Positions 34,818-43,846 of a stretch of 64,000 nt of DNA are shown here, piece by piece. The notes under the pieces are model-generated. The model did not search any database, was not told the DNA's origin, and saw nothing but the letters and a program-made list of their open reading frames with translations. The stretch spans positions 34,140-98,139 of the forward strand of contig NZ_RHOX01000008.1 of NCBI RefSeq assembly GCF_003946695.1, written 5' to 3'. The DNA comes from Lapidilactobacillus bayanensis (GTDB taxonomy: Bacteria; Bacillota; Bacilli; Lactobacillales; Lactobacillaceae). The first letter of the stretch is position 1; each line of letters starts with the position of its first letter. The position numbers were made by a program, and so were the translations under genes.

Positions 34818-35900
34818 TTGAAACGATATTTAATTTTAGAAGATGGGACAGTTTTTCCCGGAGAAGCGTTTGGTGCCACAACCAATACGACAGGAATGTT
34901 GACGATTTATACCGGCGCAACTGGTTATCAAGAGGCCATTACGAATTACGCTTTTACAGGCCAAATTTTAGCCTTTGCGGCGCCACAACAGGGAGCTACT
35001 GGCATTAATCGTGATGATTATGAAGCAATCGGTTCGGCAATCAAGGCTGTCGTGATCGGTGAGAATTACGATTTGAACACACACTGGCATTCACAAATGA
35101 CGTTGAACGATTTTCTCACTGAGCAGCGTATTCCCGGCCTAATGAATGTGGATACGCGTCGTCTGTACCGTCACATTGCTAAGTTTGGCAATATGAAAGC
35201 TAGTATTATGGACACTCATGATGAACACGCGCATGATCAAATTAAGGCGTTAGTTGTTGCCAATAATCAAGTGAGCCAGGTCTCGACCAAACAACCATAT
35301 CCGAGCCCCAACATTGGCAAAAATGTCGTGGTCATCGACTTAGGGCTGAAAAATACTTTACTGCGGGAATTGTCAAAACGGCAGTGTAACGTGACGGTTG
35401 TGCCTTATGATACCAGTGATGCCATCATTAATAGCTTAGCACCAGATGGCGTCTTAATTAGTAATGGCCCCGGTAAACCTGAGGCGCTAGCTAAAACGAT
35501 TGCGACCGTTAAAACGATTCAAAATCGTTATCCTATTTTTGCAATTGGTTTAGGTTTCGCAATTGTTGTCTTAGCCAATGACGTTGCGGTGAGAACGCGC
35601 ACATTTTCCCGGCATCGCCTTAATCTGGCTGTTCAAGAAAAGATTACGCAAGATATTAATCTAGTTTCGCAAAATAGTAATTTTTATTTAACGACGACGG
35701 ATGCTATTGGTGATTTATTGAGTACTTATGTCGCCATTAATAGCGATGAAATCGTGGGAATTCGCCATCGTTATTTGCCAATTTACGCGGTGAATTTCGA
35801 TCCAGAAGCTGCTCCTGGTCCTAAAGATGGCCTGCATTTCTTCGATGACTTTCTGGAATTAATGGAGGCGAACATTGCCCGCAGAAAGAGGGAATTCTAA
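34818..35900 (+). CDS. carA: CarA-like carbamoyl-phosphate synthase small chain lacking its glutaminase triad
   Basis: A 360-residue protein with the two CarA domains: N-terminal (LEDGTVFPGEAFGA, TGYQEAITN, GINRDDYEAI, IPGLMNVDTRRL) and a class I glutamine amidotransferase domain (SNGPGKPEAL). In active CarA the elbow reads GICLGHQ; here residues 242-248 read AIGLGFA, so the nucleophile Cys is Gly244. The triad His of HPEAAPGP is Asp328 (Glu330 remains), and the His of QNHGF is Ser (QNSNF). It therefore cannot hydrolyse glutamine. The start is TTG 34818, nine bases after GGGGAG. Its stop overlaps the carB ATG by one base, so both are co-translated. Confidence 0.85.
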   Translation: MKRYLILEDGTVFPGEAFGATTNTTGMLTIYTGATGYQEAITNYAFTGQILAFAAPQQGATGINRDDYEAIGSAIKAVVIGENYDLNTHWHSQMTLNDFLTEQRIPGLMNVDTRRLYRHIAKFGNMKASIMDTHDEHAHDQIKALVVANNQVSQVSTKQPYPSPNIGKNVVVIDLGLKNTLLRELSKRQCNVTVVPYDTSDAIINSLAPDGVLISNGPGKPEALAKTIATVKTIQNRYPIFAIGLGFAIVVLANDVAVRTRTFSRHRLNLAVQEKITQDINLVSQNSNFYLTTTDAIGDLLSTYVAINSDEIVGIRHRYLPIYAVNFDPEAAPGPKDGLHFFDDFLELMEANIARRKREF

Positions 35901-38900
35901 TGGTCAAACGCACAGATATTAATAAGATTTTAGTGATTGGCTCTGGCCCTTTTGTCGTCGGTCAAGATAGTGAATTTGATTACTTAGGTACTGAAACTGT
36001 CACGACTTTGGCCGCTGCTGGTTATCAAGTGATTCTGGTTAACTCTAATCCCGCCACTAGCATGACTAATAGTTATCCGAATTTACGCGTTTACTTGGAA
36101 CCGTTGACGGAGAAATTCCTTTCAGAAATTATCCGCAAAGAACTGCCAGATGCGATTTTAGCTAATGCCGGCGGCCAAACAACGGTTAACTTATTAACGC
36201 AATTACAGCACAACGGTGTTTTGAAACGACTACAAATTAAAATCATCGGTCCCAGTCTGCATACCTTTCAACAGGCAACGAGTAGCAAGGATTTCCATCA
36301 GTTACTGCAACAAGCTGATTTACCGACAAATCCCACGCTGACACTCACACCAGACGACGATATCACGCACCAAGTTACGCAATTAGGGTGGCCAATTATG
36401 ATTCGGCCCATTAATTCAATTGGCGGTACCGGCGGCGGTATTGCTGAGAACCAAAGTGAACTAGTGGAGATTTTTGAACGTGCCTTGGCTATTTCACCGA
36501 TTCATCGCGTTACTGTGACCCATAGCTTGGCTGGTTTAAAAGAAATCGAATTTGAGATTTTACGCGATCACGCCGATCAAGTCAGCGCGTTATTTAATTG
36601 TGAGCAATTAAATCCGGTTGGGATTCATTCTGGCGACTCCATTACTTTTGCGCCGATTCAAACCTTGACCGATCGCGAGGTTCAACAATTACGCAATGCT
36701 GCCATCAAAATCACCCGCCAATTGCAAGTGATTGGTAGTTGCAATGTTCAGTTTGCTATAGATCCCAAGAATGGTAAATTTTGGATTTTAAAAGCAACAC
36801 CACGACTGGGACGAACGAGTGCCTTTGCCGCCAAAGCACTAAATTATCCACTTGCTAAGGTGGCTGCCTTATTAGCGGTTGGTTATCGGTTAGATGAAAT
36901 TGATCATCCGTTCGAAAAAGGTGCGACGGCGTTAGTTGAGCCAGCTTTTGATTACTTAGCCGTCAAAATGCCGCGTTGGCCCTTCGATCGTATTTCTGGA
37001 GCCGATCGTGCGTTAGGTGCAGAAATGAAGTCTACCGGAGAAGTAATGATCTTAGAGCGTAGCATTGAAGCTGCGATTCTCAGAGGTATTCGTGCTTTAG
37101 ATATGCGCACTGATCATTTGGTTCAAGGCAAGATCACAATGCTTTCTGATGAAGAGTTGACCGCTGGTTTAATCTATCCGACCGATGAGGAAATCTTTTA
37201 CCTCGCTGAAGCACTGCGTCGTGGTTATACCGTGGAAGATTTAAGCCATCTTTCAAAGATCGATGCCTTTTTCATCGCCAAGATTCAGCATATCATTGAA
37301 TTAGAACGACAATTAGTCGAGCAAAAGGCCGATTTGACCGTGTTGAAAAATGCTAAACGCTATGGCTTTTCTGATTTAGAAATAAGTCAACTATGGGAAG
37401 TCACGGTTGATCAATTGGTCGCCTTGCGCCAAGAAGCTGGTATCACGATTGGTTTTCAAGAAATAAACGCCATTGCCGGCAGTCCTTTAGTTCATTCTCA
37501 ATATTATTTCTCAACTTACGGCACCGAAAATGAAGTCGTGTGTGAACAAAGTGGCGATAAAGTTCTAATTATTGGTTCTGGCCCATTTGAAGTTGGGCAG
37601 GGGAGTGAAGTTGATTATGTCACGGTGCAAAGTTTATTGACGATGCGGCGACTAGGCTTCCAGACGATTTTATTGAACAATAATCCTGATGCCTACTCAA
37701 CTAGTATCGGTGTGGCCGATCGAGTTTATAATGCCCCCATCAATTTAGAGGCAGCGATCAATATCGCTCAAGTTGAACAACCACGTTATGTCATTACCCA
37801 ACTTGGTGGTAAATCCGCTAGTAAATTAACGAGTGGACTGACTGCGGCCGGCTTTAATGTTTTAGGCGCTTCTGCAGCCGCCTTAAATAATGTCCACCAA
37901 CCGGCGAAATTACAAGATTTATTGCAGCAATTAGATTTCAGGGGACCAATCGTTAAGGAGATCCAATCACCGGCTGAATTTACGACTTATTTGGCTGACC
38001 CAGCAGCGATTCCTTTTCCAATTTTAATTCACCCTAATCCAGCCCATATTTTTTCGCCAACTGAAGTGCTCAACAATCATCATGATTTACAACGGTACGC
38101 GCAACAATTCCAGCGTGATCCGGAGAACTTTCCTTTTACCACACGGGCATTTCTCAGTGGCAACAAGTATGAAGTTGATGGAATTTATGATGGTCAGCAA
38201 ATTCTGATTACCGGGGTGTTAGAACATTTAGAACATTCGAGTTTGCATTCCGGCGATGTGATGACGATTACGCCGGCGCAGAATTTAACCGCCGAAATGT
38301 TGCAGCGCATGCAAGATGTTTTCATTAAAGTTGGGGCGACTTTGGGGACAATCGGCTTTATGAACATTCGCTTCTTAGTGAAACAAGATCAACTTTATGT
38401 CTTAGCGATAGATTTGAAAGGAAGTCGTAATTTAGCCTTTCTTGATAAAACAGTTCCCGAAAAAATCATCGCCCTGGGTGTCCGTGTCTTAATGGGCACG
38501 ACTTTGCAAGAATTGGGCTTTGCATCTGCGGCGACACTAGTTCCTCAAGGAGTTCACGTGAAGATGCCTGTTTTCTCATTTACGAAATTAAACAAACGGG
38601 AAAAACTAGCAGAAACACAAATGAAAACAACTGGCGAGGCAATTGGTACTGACTTCACCTTTGAAAAGGCCCTTTATAAGGCGCTAGAAGCCTCTCGACA
38701 ACCATTGCCAGGGTTTGGTCGAATCCTGTTTTCAATTGCCTCACATGACATGACAGTCGGTTTAGAGATGGCCCAACATTTCAAGCGACTAGGATATCAA
38801 ATCGTTGCTACAGCCAAAACTGCTGCTGCCTTTCAAGCGGCTGGCTTGGTCACTGATTTGGTTAATGAAATTGGTGAAACGCAACCCAATATCGACACCG

Positions 38901-39103
38901 AAATTAGTACGGGTAAAATTCAAATGGTTATCAACACCGCTGAATGGCGAGGACCGGTTAGTGTGCTCGGAGCAATACTCCGTGAAGTCGCCGTCATGCA
39001 TCATGTGCCACTAATTACAACGATGGATGAAGCACAGGCTATTTTAACCGTCCTAGAATCGCGGGCATTCGCCATTGAACCTTTAGTTGAAAAAGAAGAC
39101 TGA
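35900..39103 (+). CDS. carB: CarB-like carbamoyl-phosphate synthase large chain with degenerate ATP-grasp sites
   Basis: 1067 residues, full CarB length, with both synthetase halves, the oligomerisation region and the C-terminal allosteric (MGS-like) domain. In half one the metal ligands of the E-x-N-P-R motif are lost (ILKATPR, Lys298 and Thr300 for Glu and Asn); His208 replaces an ATP-contact Glu and Ser129 an Arg, although GGTGGG and GIHSGDS remain. In half two the motif is VLAIDLK (Ala836, Asp838, Lys840), the RPSYVLGGRAM loop is HPNPAHIFSP, and the NVQF Gln is Arg824. Carbamate phosphorylation should be impossible. The frame is nevertheless unbroken. A paralogue with a new role is likelier than recent decay. 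Confidence 0.85.
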   Translation: MVKRTDINKILVIGSGPFVVGQDSEFDYLGTETVTTLAAAGYQVILVNSNPATSMTNSYPNLRVYLEPLTEKFLSEIIRKELPDAILANAGGQTTVNLLTQLQHNGVLKRLQIKIIGPSLHTFQQATSSKDFHQLLQQADLPTNPTLTLTPDDDITHQVTQLGWPIMIRPINSIGGTGGGIAENQSELVEIFERALAISPIHRVTVTHSLAGLKEIEFEILRDHADQVSALFNCEQLNPVGIHSGDSITFAPIQTLTDREVQQLRNAAIKITRQLQVIGSCNVQFAIDPKNGKFWILKATPRLGRTSAFAAKALNYPLAKVAALLAVGYRLDEIDHPFEKGATALVEPAFDYLAVKMPRWPFDRISGADRALGAEMKSTGEVMILERSIEAAILRGIRALDMRTDHLVQGKITMLSDEELTAGLIYPTDEEIFYLAEALRRGYTVEDLSHLSKIDAFFIAKIQHIIELERQLVEQKADLTVLKNAKRYGFSDLEISQLWEVTVDQLVALRQEAGITIGFQEINAIAGSPLVHSQYYFSTYGTENEVVCEQSGDKVLIIGSGPFEVGQGSEVDYVTVQSLLTMRRLGFQTILLNNNPDAYSTSIGVADRVYNAPINLEAAINIAQVEQPRYVITQLGGKSASKLTSGLTAAGFNVLGASAAALNNVHQPAKLQDLLQQLDFRGPIVKEIQSPAEFTTYLADPAAIPFPILIHPNPAHIFSPTEVLNNHHDLQRYAQQFQRDPENFPFTTRAFLSGNKYEVDGIYDGQQILITGVLEHLEHSSLHSGDVMTITPAQNLTAEMLQRMQDVFIKVGATLGTIGFMNIRFLVKQDQLYVLAIDLKGSRNLAFLDKTVPEKIIALGVRVLMGTTLQELGFASAATLVPQGVHVKMPVFSFTKLNKREKLAETQMKTTGEAIGTDFTFEKALYKALEASRQPLPGFGRILFSIASHDMTVGLEMAQHFKRLGYQIVATAKTAAAFQAAGLVTDLVNEIGETQPNIDTEISTGKIQMVINTAEWRGPVSVLGAILREVAVMHHVPLITTMDEAQAILTVLESRAFAIEPLVEKED

Positions 39104-39166
39104 TCGGCTTTTTGTGGAGTATTCTTCGCACCTTTTCAAAAGCTGTGAGGCGCCGTGATATGGAAA

Positions 39167-39662
39167 CTAAAACTGTTTTGTTGTGGTTCTTCGCGCTGGC
39201 GCAAAGGTTGCTCATGTAACATGCGCGTTGCCGTGGCGGCGAAAGAATACTTAGCGCTGGAACGTAGTGGGCGTTGCTTGAAGCCAATTTTTTGCAAAAT
39301 TGTCTCCAAGACAAGCCTTCTTGTAACAGCCAAGGCTGCAACAAGAATCTCACTACTGAGCGGTATTCTTTCGCCGCCACTTAGCCAGCAAGAGGGCAAC
39401 CTTTGTGCAAGCACTGAATTGACTAGTGGTTGAACTGCTTTTGATTTTTAGAAGCGCAGATTCGCTGTTAAATCACACCATATTATCTCTTTCATCAGTG
39501 CCGGAGGGAAATCGCGGTCATCCGTGGCCTTCTCGTTAGCGATTTATCGCTTACGAGAAGGCCGAGCTTTAAGACAATCGTGGATTGGTTTAAAGTCGAG
39601 CCCACAGCGTTCCACCAACGTATTTCCCGTAGGCACGAAGAAGCACAAGATAACAGTTCTAG
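39167..39662 (-). repeat. Dispersed 500-bp structured element, copy 6
   Basis: Reverse orientation, between CTAAAACTGTTTTG (its right end) and CAGTTCTAG. Right stem GTGGCGGCGAAAGAATAC / GTATTCTTTCGCCGCCAC; left apical hairpin CTTCTCGT-AGCGAT / ATCGCT-ACGAGAAG; second hairpin CTTTAA / TTAAAG. With copy 5 it flanks carAB as an inverted pair. Confidence 0.92.
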
Positions 39663-39789
39663 GTCTTAGTGTTTATAATAAGGTTTGTATTTGAACCGAA
39701 TTATTTTTCATTCGGCTCAGACCAATGCTCGCAGCGTTCCACCAGCGTATTTCCCGTAGGCACGAAGAAGCTCAACCTAACAATTCGAC
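39663..39789 (-). repeat. Second left-module fragment next to copy 6
   Basis: Same orientation as copy 6 and joined to its left end: contains the TTTGAACC...CGGCTCAGA arms, GCGTTCCACCAGCGTATTTC and GTAGGCACGAAGAAGC, then fades at CTCAACCTAACAATTC. The CTAAGAC flank at the junction is seen beside other left ends too. Confidence 0.75.
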
Positions 39790-39838
39790 GAGCCAGCCAA
39801 TTTTGCTAGCTATAGTCAAATCTAAGCGCCAAGTCAAA

Positions 39839-39876
39839 AAAGGTTCTGATTCAATTTTCACTGAATCAGAACCTTT
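39839..39876 (-). terminator. rqcH terminator
   Basis: A perfect 15-bp stem, AAAGGTTCTGATTCA / TGAATCAGAACCTTT, with T-rich tail on the minus strand; A/T tracts on both sides could serve either direction. Confidence 0.88.
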
Positions 39877-39885
39877 AATTTACAC

Positions 39886-41607
39886 TTATTTTTGATGCCG
39901 CATTTGCTCAACTAATTCACGTTCTGGCGTGACGTACAAGGTTTTTTGCCCGGTGAAAATGACAAAGCCTGGCTTGGCGCCATTGGGTTTATGAATTTGT
40001 TTCACCTTGACATAGTCAACTGGTACCTGGCTCGATGCGCGGGCCTTGGAGAAGTAAGCGGCTAGTTTAGCTGCCTCTAAAATTGTCGCCTCACTGGGAT
40101 CGTCAGATTGGATGATCACATGTGAACCTGGAATATTCTTAGTATGCAACCATAAGTCAGTTTTACGCGCCTTTTTCAACGTTAATTGATCGTTCTGGAG
40201 ATTATTCTTACCAACGAGAATTGATGTTCCATCACTGGCGTAGAATTGTTCAGCGGGGTTGATTTTAACTTTGGCTTTCTTTTTCTTCTTGTCGGCGCGA
40301 ATAATTCCTTGCTGCTCCAATTCAACGCGAATATCTTCAATATCTTTCGGTTCGCCAACTTCAACTTGAGCTAAAACACCCGTCAAATAATCAAGTTCAG
40401 CTTGCGTTTCCTCTAGTTGTGTCTTAACGTAAATGATCGCGTTCTTATCCTTTTGATAGCGGGTGAAATATTTCTGCGCATTTTTGGCCGGGGTTAGGGC
40501 AGGGGACAATCCGATTGTCAGTGGCCGATTGTCGTCATAAAAATTCGGTAGCGTCACTTGCTTAGCATGTTCAGGTACCTCGCGCAAATAAGTCATTAAG
40601 ATCTCGCCTTTAATTCGAACTTCATCGGAATTTTGTGCGCTAGCCATTGTTTGTTGTAATTTTTTTAACTTTTTTTGATTTCGTTTAATCACGGTATTCA
40701 AACGTTGTAACAAGTTGCTAGCCAGTTGGTGTTTCCGGTCAGATTCGGCTTTCTGTCCAAAGAAACGATCCAACATGCCACTTAAGGTTGTAAAATTGCT
40801 AGTAACTGAATCAGTAAACGTTTGATAGGAAATCGCCGCGAACTGTAACTTGTGATTTTGTTGACCGATGGTTGGTTGAACGTGGTCAAAAGTTTGCCAG
40901 AAATTTTGGACAATGGCAATCATTTCGGTTGCCGAACGCGCAGTTTTCGTACGGTCAGCTAATTCCGTGGCGGTGTCTGTTCCTAAACCTTGGAAGAAAT
41001 TCTGCCAAACGCGGGCCGGCTTGTTCTTCAAGTCGTGAAGTTGTAACCAGACTTGATCCCAATCGGCGGTCGCAATCTCGTTAGCAAAAGGATCGAATCC
41101 GCTGGATAATTCAGGTTGTAGATACTGAGCACCAGGCATTAACAGGCGATAACGGTTTTGATCAGGCGAAACGTGTTTGATTAATTCAATCACCCGATTA
41201 GTTGCTTGTTCAATTAAAAAGATATTGCTGTGCCGTCCCATCATTTCCACAACTAATAACAAATCTTCTTGATCACCAAGTTCGTCACGAGAACGCAGTG
41301 AAATTCTTAAAATTCGATCATTTTCAACTTGTTCAATGGATTCAACACTCGCATTTTCTAAATATTTACGCAGTGTCATGACAAAATTAGGCGCAGTTTT
41401 AGGATTAGCATAAGGAATCTCGGTAATTTGAGCGCGGGCAAGACTAGGATTAGCCGAGAGTAGTAGGGGATAATTATGACGGTGGCTGCGAATCGTGACG
41501 ATAATCTCTAGCGGATAAGGTTGTTGAATTTTAACAACTTTACCACCAACAAAAGTCGTCACGAGTTCTGCAGTCATCGCATGTAGAAACGTTCCATCAA
41601 ATGACAT
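39886..41607 (-). CDS. rqcH: RqcH (NFACT-family ribosome quality-control factor)
   Basis: A 573-residue NFACT protein, long annotated as fibronectin-binding protein. It binds stalled 50S-peptidyl-tRNA complexes and recruits tRNA-Ala to add C-terminal alanine tails for degradation. The NFACT-N domain starts with MSFDGTFLHAMTAEL and includes MMGRHSNIFLIE; a long coiled coil follows (KRNQKKLKKLQQTMASAQN and onward), then the NFACT-R domain with DLWLHTKNIPGSHVII and KPGFVIFTGQKTLYVTPE. Extracellular adhesion is a reported but secondary activity. The start ATG 41607 lies behind CGAAAGGAA. It is monocistronic. Confidence 0.93.
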   Translation of the reverse strand: MSFDGTFLHAMTAELVTTFVGGKVVKIQQPYPLEIIVTIRSHRHNYPLLLSANPSLARAQITEIPYANPKTAPNFVMTLRKYLENASVESIEQVENDRILRISLRSRDELGDQEDLLLVVEMMGRHSNIFLIEQATNRVIELIKHVSPDQNRYRLLMPGAQYLQPELSSGFDPFANEIATADWDQVWLQLHDLKNKPARVWQNFFQGLGTDTATELADRTKTARSATEMIAIVQNFWQTFDHVQPTIGQQNHKLQFAAISYQTFTDSVTSNFTTLSGMLDRFFGQKAESDRKHQLASNLLQRLNTVIKRNQKKLKKLQQTMASAQNSDEVRIKGEILMTYLREVPEHAKQVTLPNFYDDNRPLTIGLSPALTPAKNAQKYFTRYQKDKNAIIYVKTQLEETQAELDYLTGVLAQVEVGEPKDIEDIRVELEQQGIIRADKKKKKAKVKINPAEQFYASDGTSILVGKNNLQNDQLTLKKARKTDLWLHTKNIPGSHVIIQSDDPSEATILEAAKLAAYFSKARASSQVPVDYVKVKQIHKPNGAKPGFVIFTGQKTLYVTPERELVEQMRHQK

Positions 41608-42109
41608 GTTAAATTCCTTTCGAGTTGTAAGTCTAGGAAGTACGAGTTTTACGGTTAAGTAATTTTACTGTATAATCATACTATTCAAGTAAAATTTGGT
41701 AGCTATTATCTACAAACTAGCTTTGAAAATTTCTGAATTAATATGTGATTAAAGGCTTTATAAATAAAACCGAACCTATCATATTCTATCATAAAGTCAC
41801 GTCAGTACCCAGTCACACTAACTAGGAATGTTGCACAGCCATTTAGGAAGAAAAAATATTCGGATGCACAAGTTTATTTTCGAAGATACTGAAAGAATTT
41901 ACAAGATCTGCGGCTATTTAAATATTGACCTTGGCATCTTCAACGGTTTTGTCTGAGCCGACTTTTTATTGATGATGGCTTCAATGATTGGCATTGGCTT
42001 AATTCTGTTCGCACTAATGCCATAGACTAATCGCAGAATGCCGATTAACTCAATGCTACAAAAGCGGCCGTAATAACTCGCACCATCGCTTCAAGGGGGA
42101 ATTTCTAGA
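41608..42109. other. 500-base intergenic region with a possible decayed coding stretch
   Basis: From ATG 41828 one frame reads 42 codons to TGA 41954, then continues in frame as ADFLLMMASMIGIGLILFALMP to TAG 42023. The hydrophobic end looks like the tail of a small membrane protein, but I recognise no family and see no ribosome-binding site. The rest is AT-rich with no other feature seen. Confidence 0.3.
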
Positions 42110-42976
42110 TTGAAAATTGCAATTGTTACCGATAGCTCGGCTTATTTACCAGCCGAAGAAGTTACTAAATACCAAATTAAAGTCGTGCCAATTCCAGTAA
42201 TCATTGATAATCAGGTTTATGAAGAAGGCGCCGATTTGACGACGGCCGAATTTTACGACAAGTTACGCAATGCTAAAAGTTTTCCCAGCACCTCTCAACC
42301 AGTTTTAGGAGATATGCTGCGGCTTTATGAAGATTTAGCCAATGAAGGTTATGATACTGTTCTGTCGATTCATCTAGCCAGTACGATCTCTGGATTTTAC
42401 AACACCTTAATCACAGCAGCACCAGAAATTAACAGCATCAAAGTTATACCTTATGATTCTGGCATCACCGTTCGTTTAATGGGTTATTTAGTCATCAAGG
42501 CCGCCGAAATGGCCCAAGCAGGCAGAACCGCCACTGAAATTATTGCCGAGTTAAATCGTTTGAAGCAAACCATGAATGAAGTTTTCATCGTGAATGATTT
42601 ACAAAACTTAGTGCGTGGCGGACGCCTTTCTAATTCGGCGGCTTTCATTGGGTCAATGTTGAAGATCAAGCCGCTATTAACGTTCGATGAACAATCGAAT
42701 AAAATCGTTGCCTTTGAAAAAGTTCGTTCGCTAAAAAAAGCCTACAAACGTGCAGAAGAACTTTTTACCGAGGCGTATCAACAAACGACGGTGCCCTTGC
42801 GACTAATGATCATTCATGCTAACGATTTGCCGGCCGCTCAAGCATGGCAGACTGAACTTCAAGCCAAGTTCCCTGATTTAACGACTGAGATCACTTACTT
42901 CGGACCAGTCGTCGGCACTCATTTAGGTGAAAGAGCAATCGCCCTGGCCTGGATCAAAGATATTTTCGCATCGTGA
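42110..42976 (+). CDS. DegV-family fatty-acid-binding protein (second copy)
   Basis: A 288-residue DegV paralogue of the protein at 24040 (IAIVTDSSAYLPAEEVTKYQI, TSQPVLGDML, ASTISGFYNT, RGGRLSNSAAFIGSMLKIKPLL, GPVVGTHLGERAIAL). Two or more FakB-type paralogues usually differ in preferring saturated or unsaturated fatty acids; which one this is cannot be told. The start is TTG 42110 with AAGGGGGA upstream. A methyltransferase gene follows 50 bases later in the same direction and may be co-transcribed. Oleate hydratase lies 1.6 kb further on, a loose fatty-acid theme. Confidence 0.92.
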   Translation: MKIAIVTDSSAYLPAEEVTKYQIKVVPIPVIIDNQVYEEGADLTTAEFYDKLRNAKSFPSTSQPVLGDMLRLYEDLANEGYDTVLSIHLASTISGFYNTLITAAPEINSIKVIPYDSGITVRLMGYLVIKAAEMAQAGRTATEIIAELNRLKQTMNEVFIVNDLQNLVRGGRLSNSAAFIGSMLKIKPLLTFDEQSNKIVAFEKVRSLKKAYKRAEELFTEAYQQTTVPLRLMIIHANDLPAAQAWQTELQAKFPDLTTEITYFGPVVGTHLGERAIALAWIKDIFAS

Positions 42977-43027
42977 TAACCAAAACGCCAATTACCAGAA
43001 CGCCAATTAATTGTAAAGAAGTTAGTG

Positions 43028-43768
43028 ATGATGAAAGAGAATAAATATGATGACGCTGAATTTTTCGCGGCATACAGCAAGTTTCCCCGTTCCGTTGATG
43101 GCTTGCAAGCAGCGGGTGAGTGGCATGAGTTTAAGCAGTTATTACCCAATTTTACCGATCAGCGTGTTTTAGACATTGGTTGTGGCTTTGGCTGGCACTG
43201 TCGCTATGCCGCCGATAATGGTGCCCAATCGGTTTTAGGAATTGACCTATCCGAAAAAATGCTCCAAGTTGCTGCCCAAAAAACTAACAATCCGAAAGTT
43301 CACTACCAGCAAATGGCCATGGAAGATTTAGATTTTGTACCGAATAGTTTCGATGTGGTGCTCAGCTCGTTAGCATTTCATTACACACCTAATTTCAGTG
43401 ATATTTGTCGAAAGATCAACGGTTGCTTAACGGCTAACGGTAAATTTATTTTTTCAGTTGAACATCCTGTTTTTACAGCGGAAGGTCATCAAGATTGGGT
43501 CTATGATCAGCAAGGTAATCCGAAATATTGGCCTGTTGATCACTACTTTAACGAAGGTCAACGTGATGCGATTTTTCTTGGTCAGCACGTGACGAAATAT
43601 CACCGCACGCTAACGACTTATCTCAATACGTTGTTGCAGACTGGATTTAATCTCACGAAGATTGTCGAACCGATGCCCGCAGCAGACCTACTTGCAACTG
43701 TTCCCGGCATGAAAGACGAACTCCGCCGGCCGATGATGCTATTAGTTGCTGCAGAGAAAACTAAGTAG
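43028..43768 (+). CDS. SAM-dependent methyltransferase (UbiE/type 11-like)
   Basis: A 246-residue class I methyltransferase. Motif I is VLDIGCGFGWHCRYAADNG (SAM-binding loop) at about residues 48-66, followed by VLGIDLSEKML, AMEDLDF and VVLSSLAFHY, the post-I and motif II elements. The substrate is a small molecule of unknown kind. Candidate starts are GTG 43025, ATG 43028 and ATG 43031, with AAAGAAG six to nine bases upstream of the ATGs. It follows degV closely. The next terminator lies beyond repeat copy 7, so its transcript probably includes that repeat. Confidence 0.88.
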   Translation: MMKENKYDDAEFFAAYSKFPRSVDGLQAAGEWHEFKQLLPNFTDQRVLDIGCGFGWHCRYAADNGAQSVLGIDLSEKMLQVAAQKTNNPKVHYQQMAMEDLDFVPNSFDVVLSSLAFHYTPNFSDICRKINGCLTANGKFIFSVEHPVFTAEGHQDWVYDQQGNPKYWPVDHYFNEGQRDAIFLGQHVTKYHRTLTTYLNTLLQTGFNLTKIVEPMPAADLLATVPGMKDELRRPMMLLVAAEKTK

Positions 43769-43846
43769 AATTTGACCTGGCATGCTCTAGTATTATGGTG
43801 ATAAAAAATACTTAGTGCTAGGCATTACTGTTTAAAAAAGTGGAAA

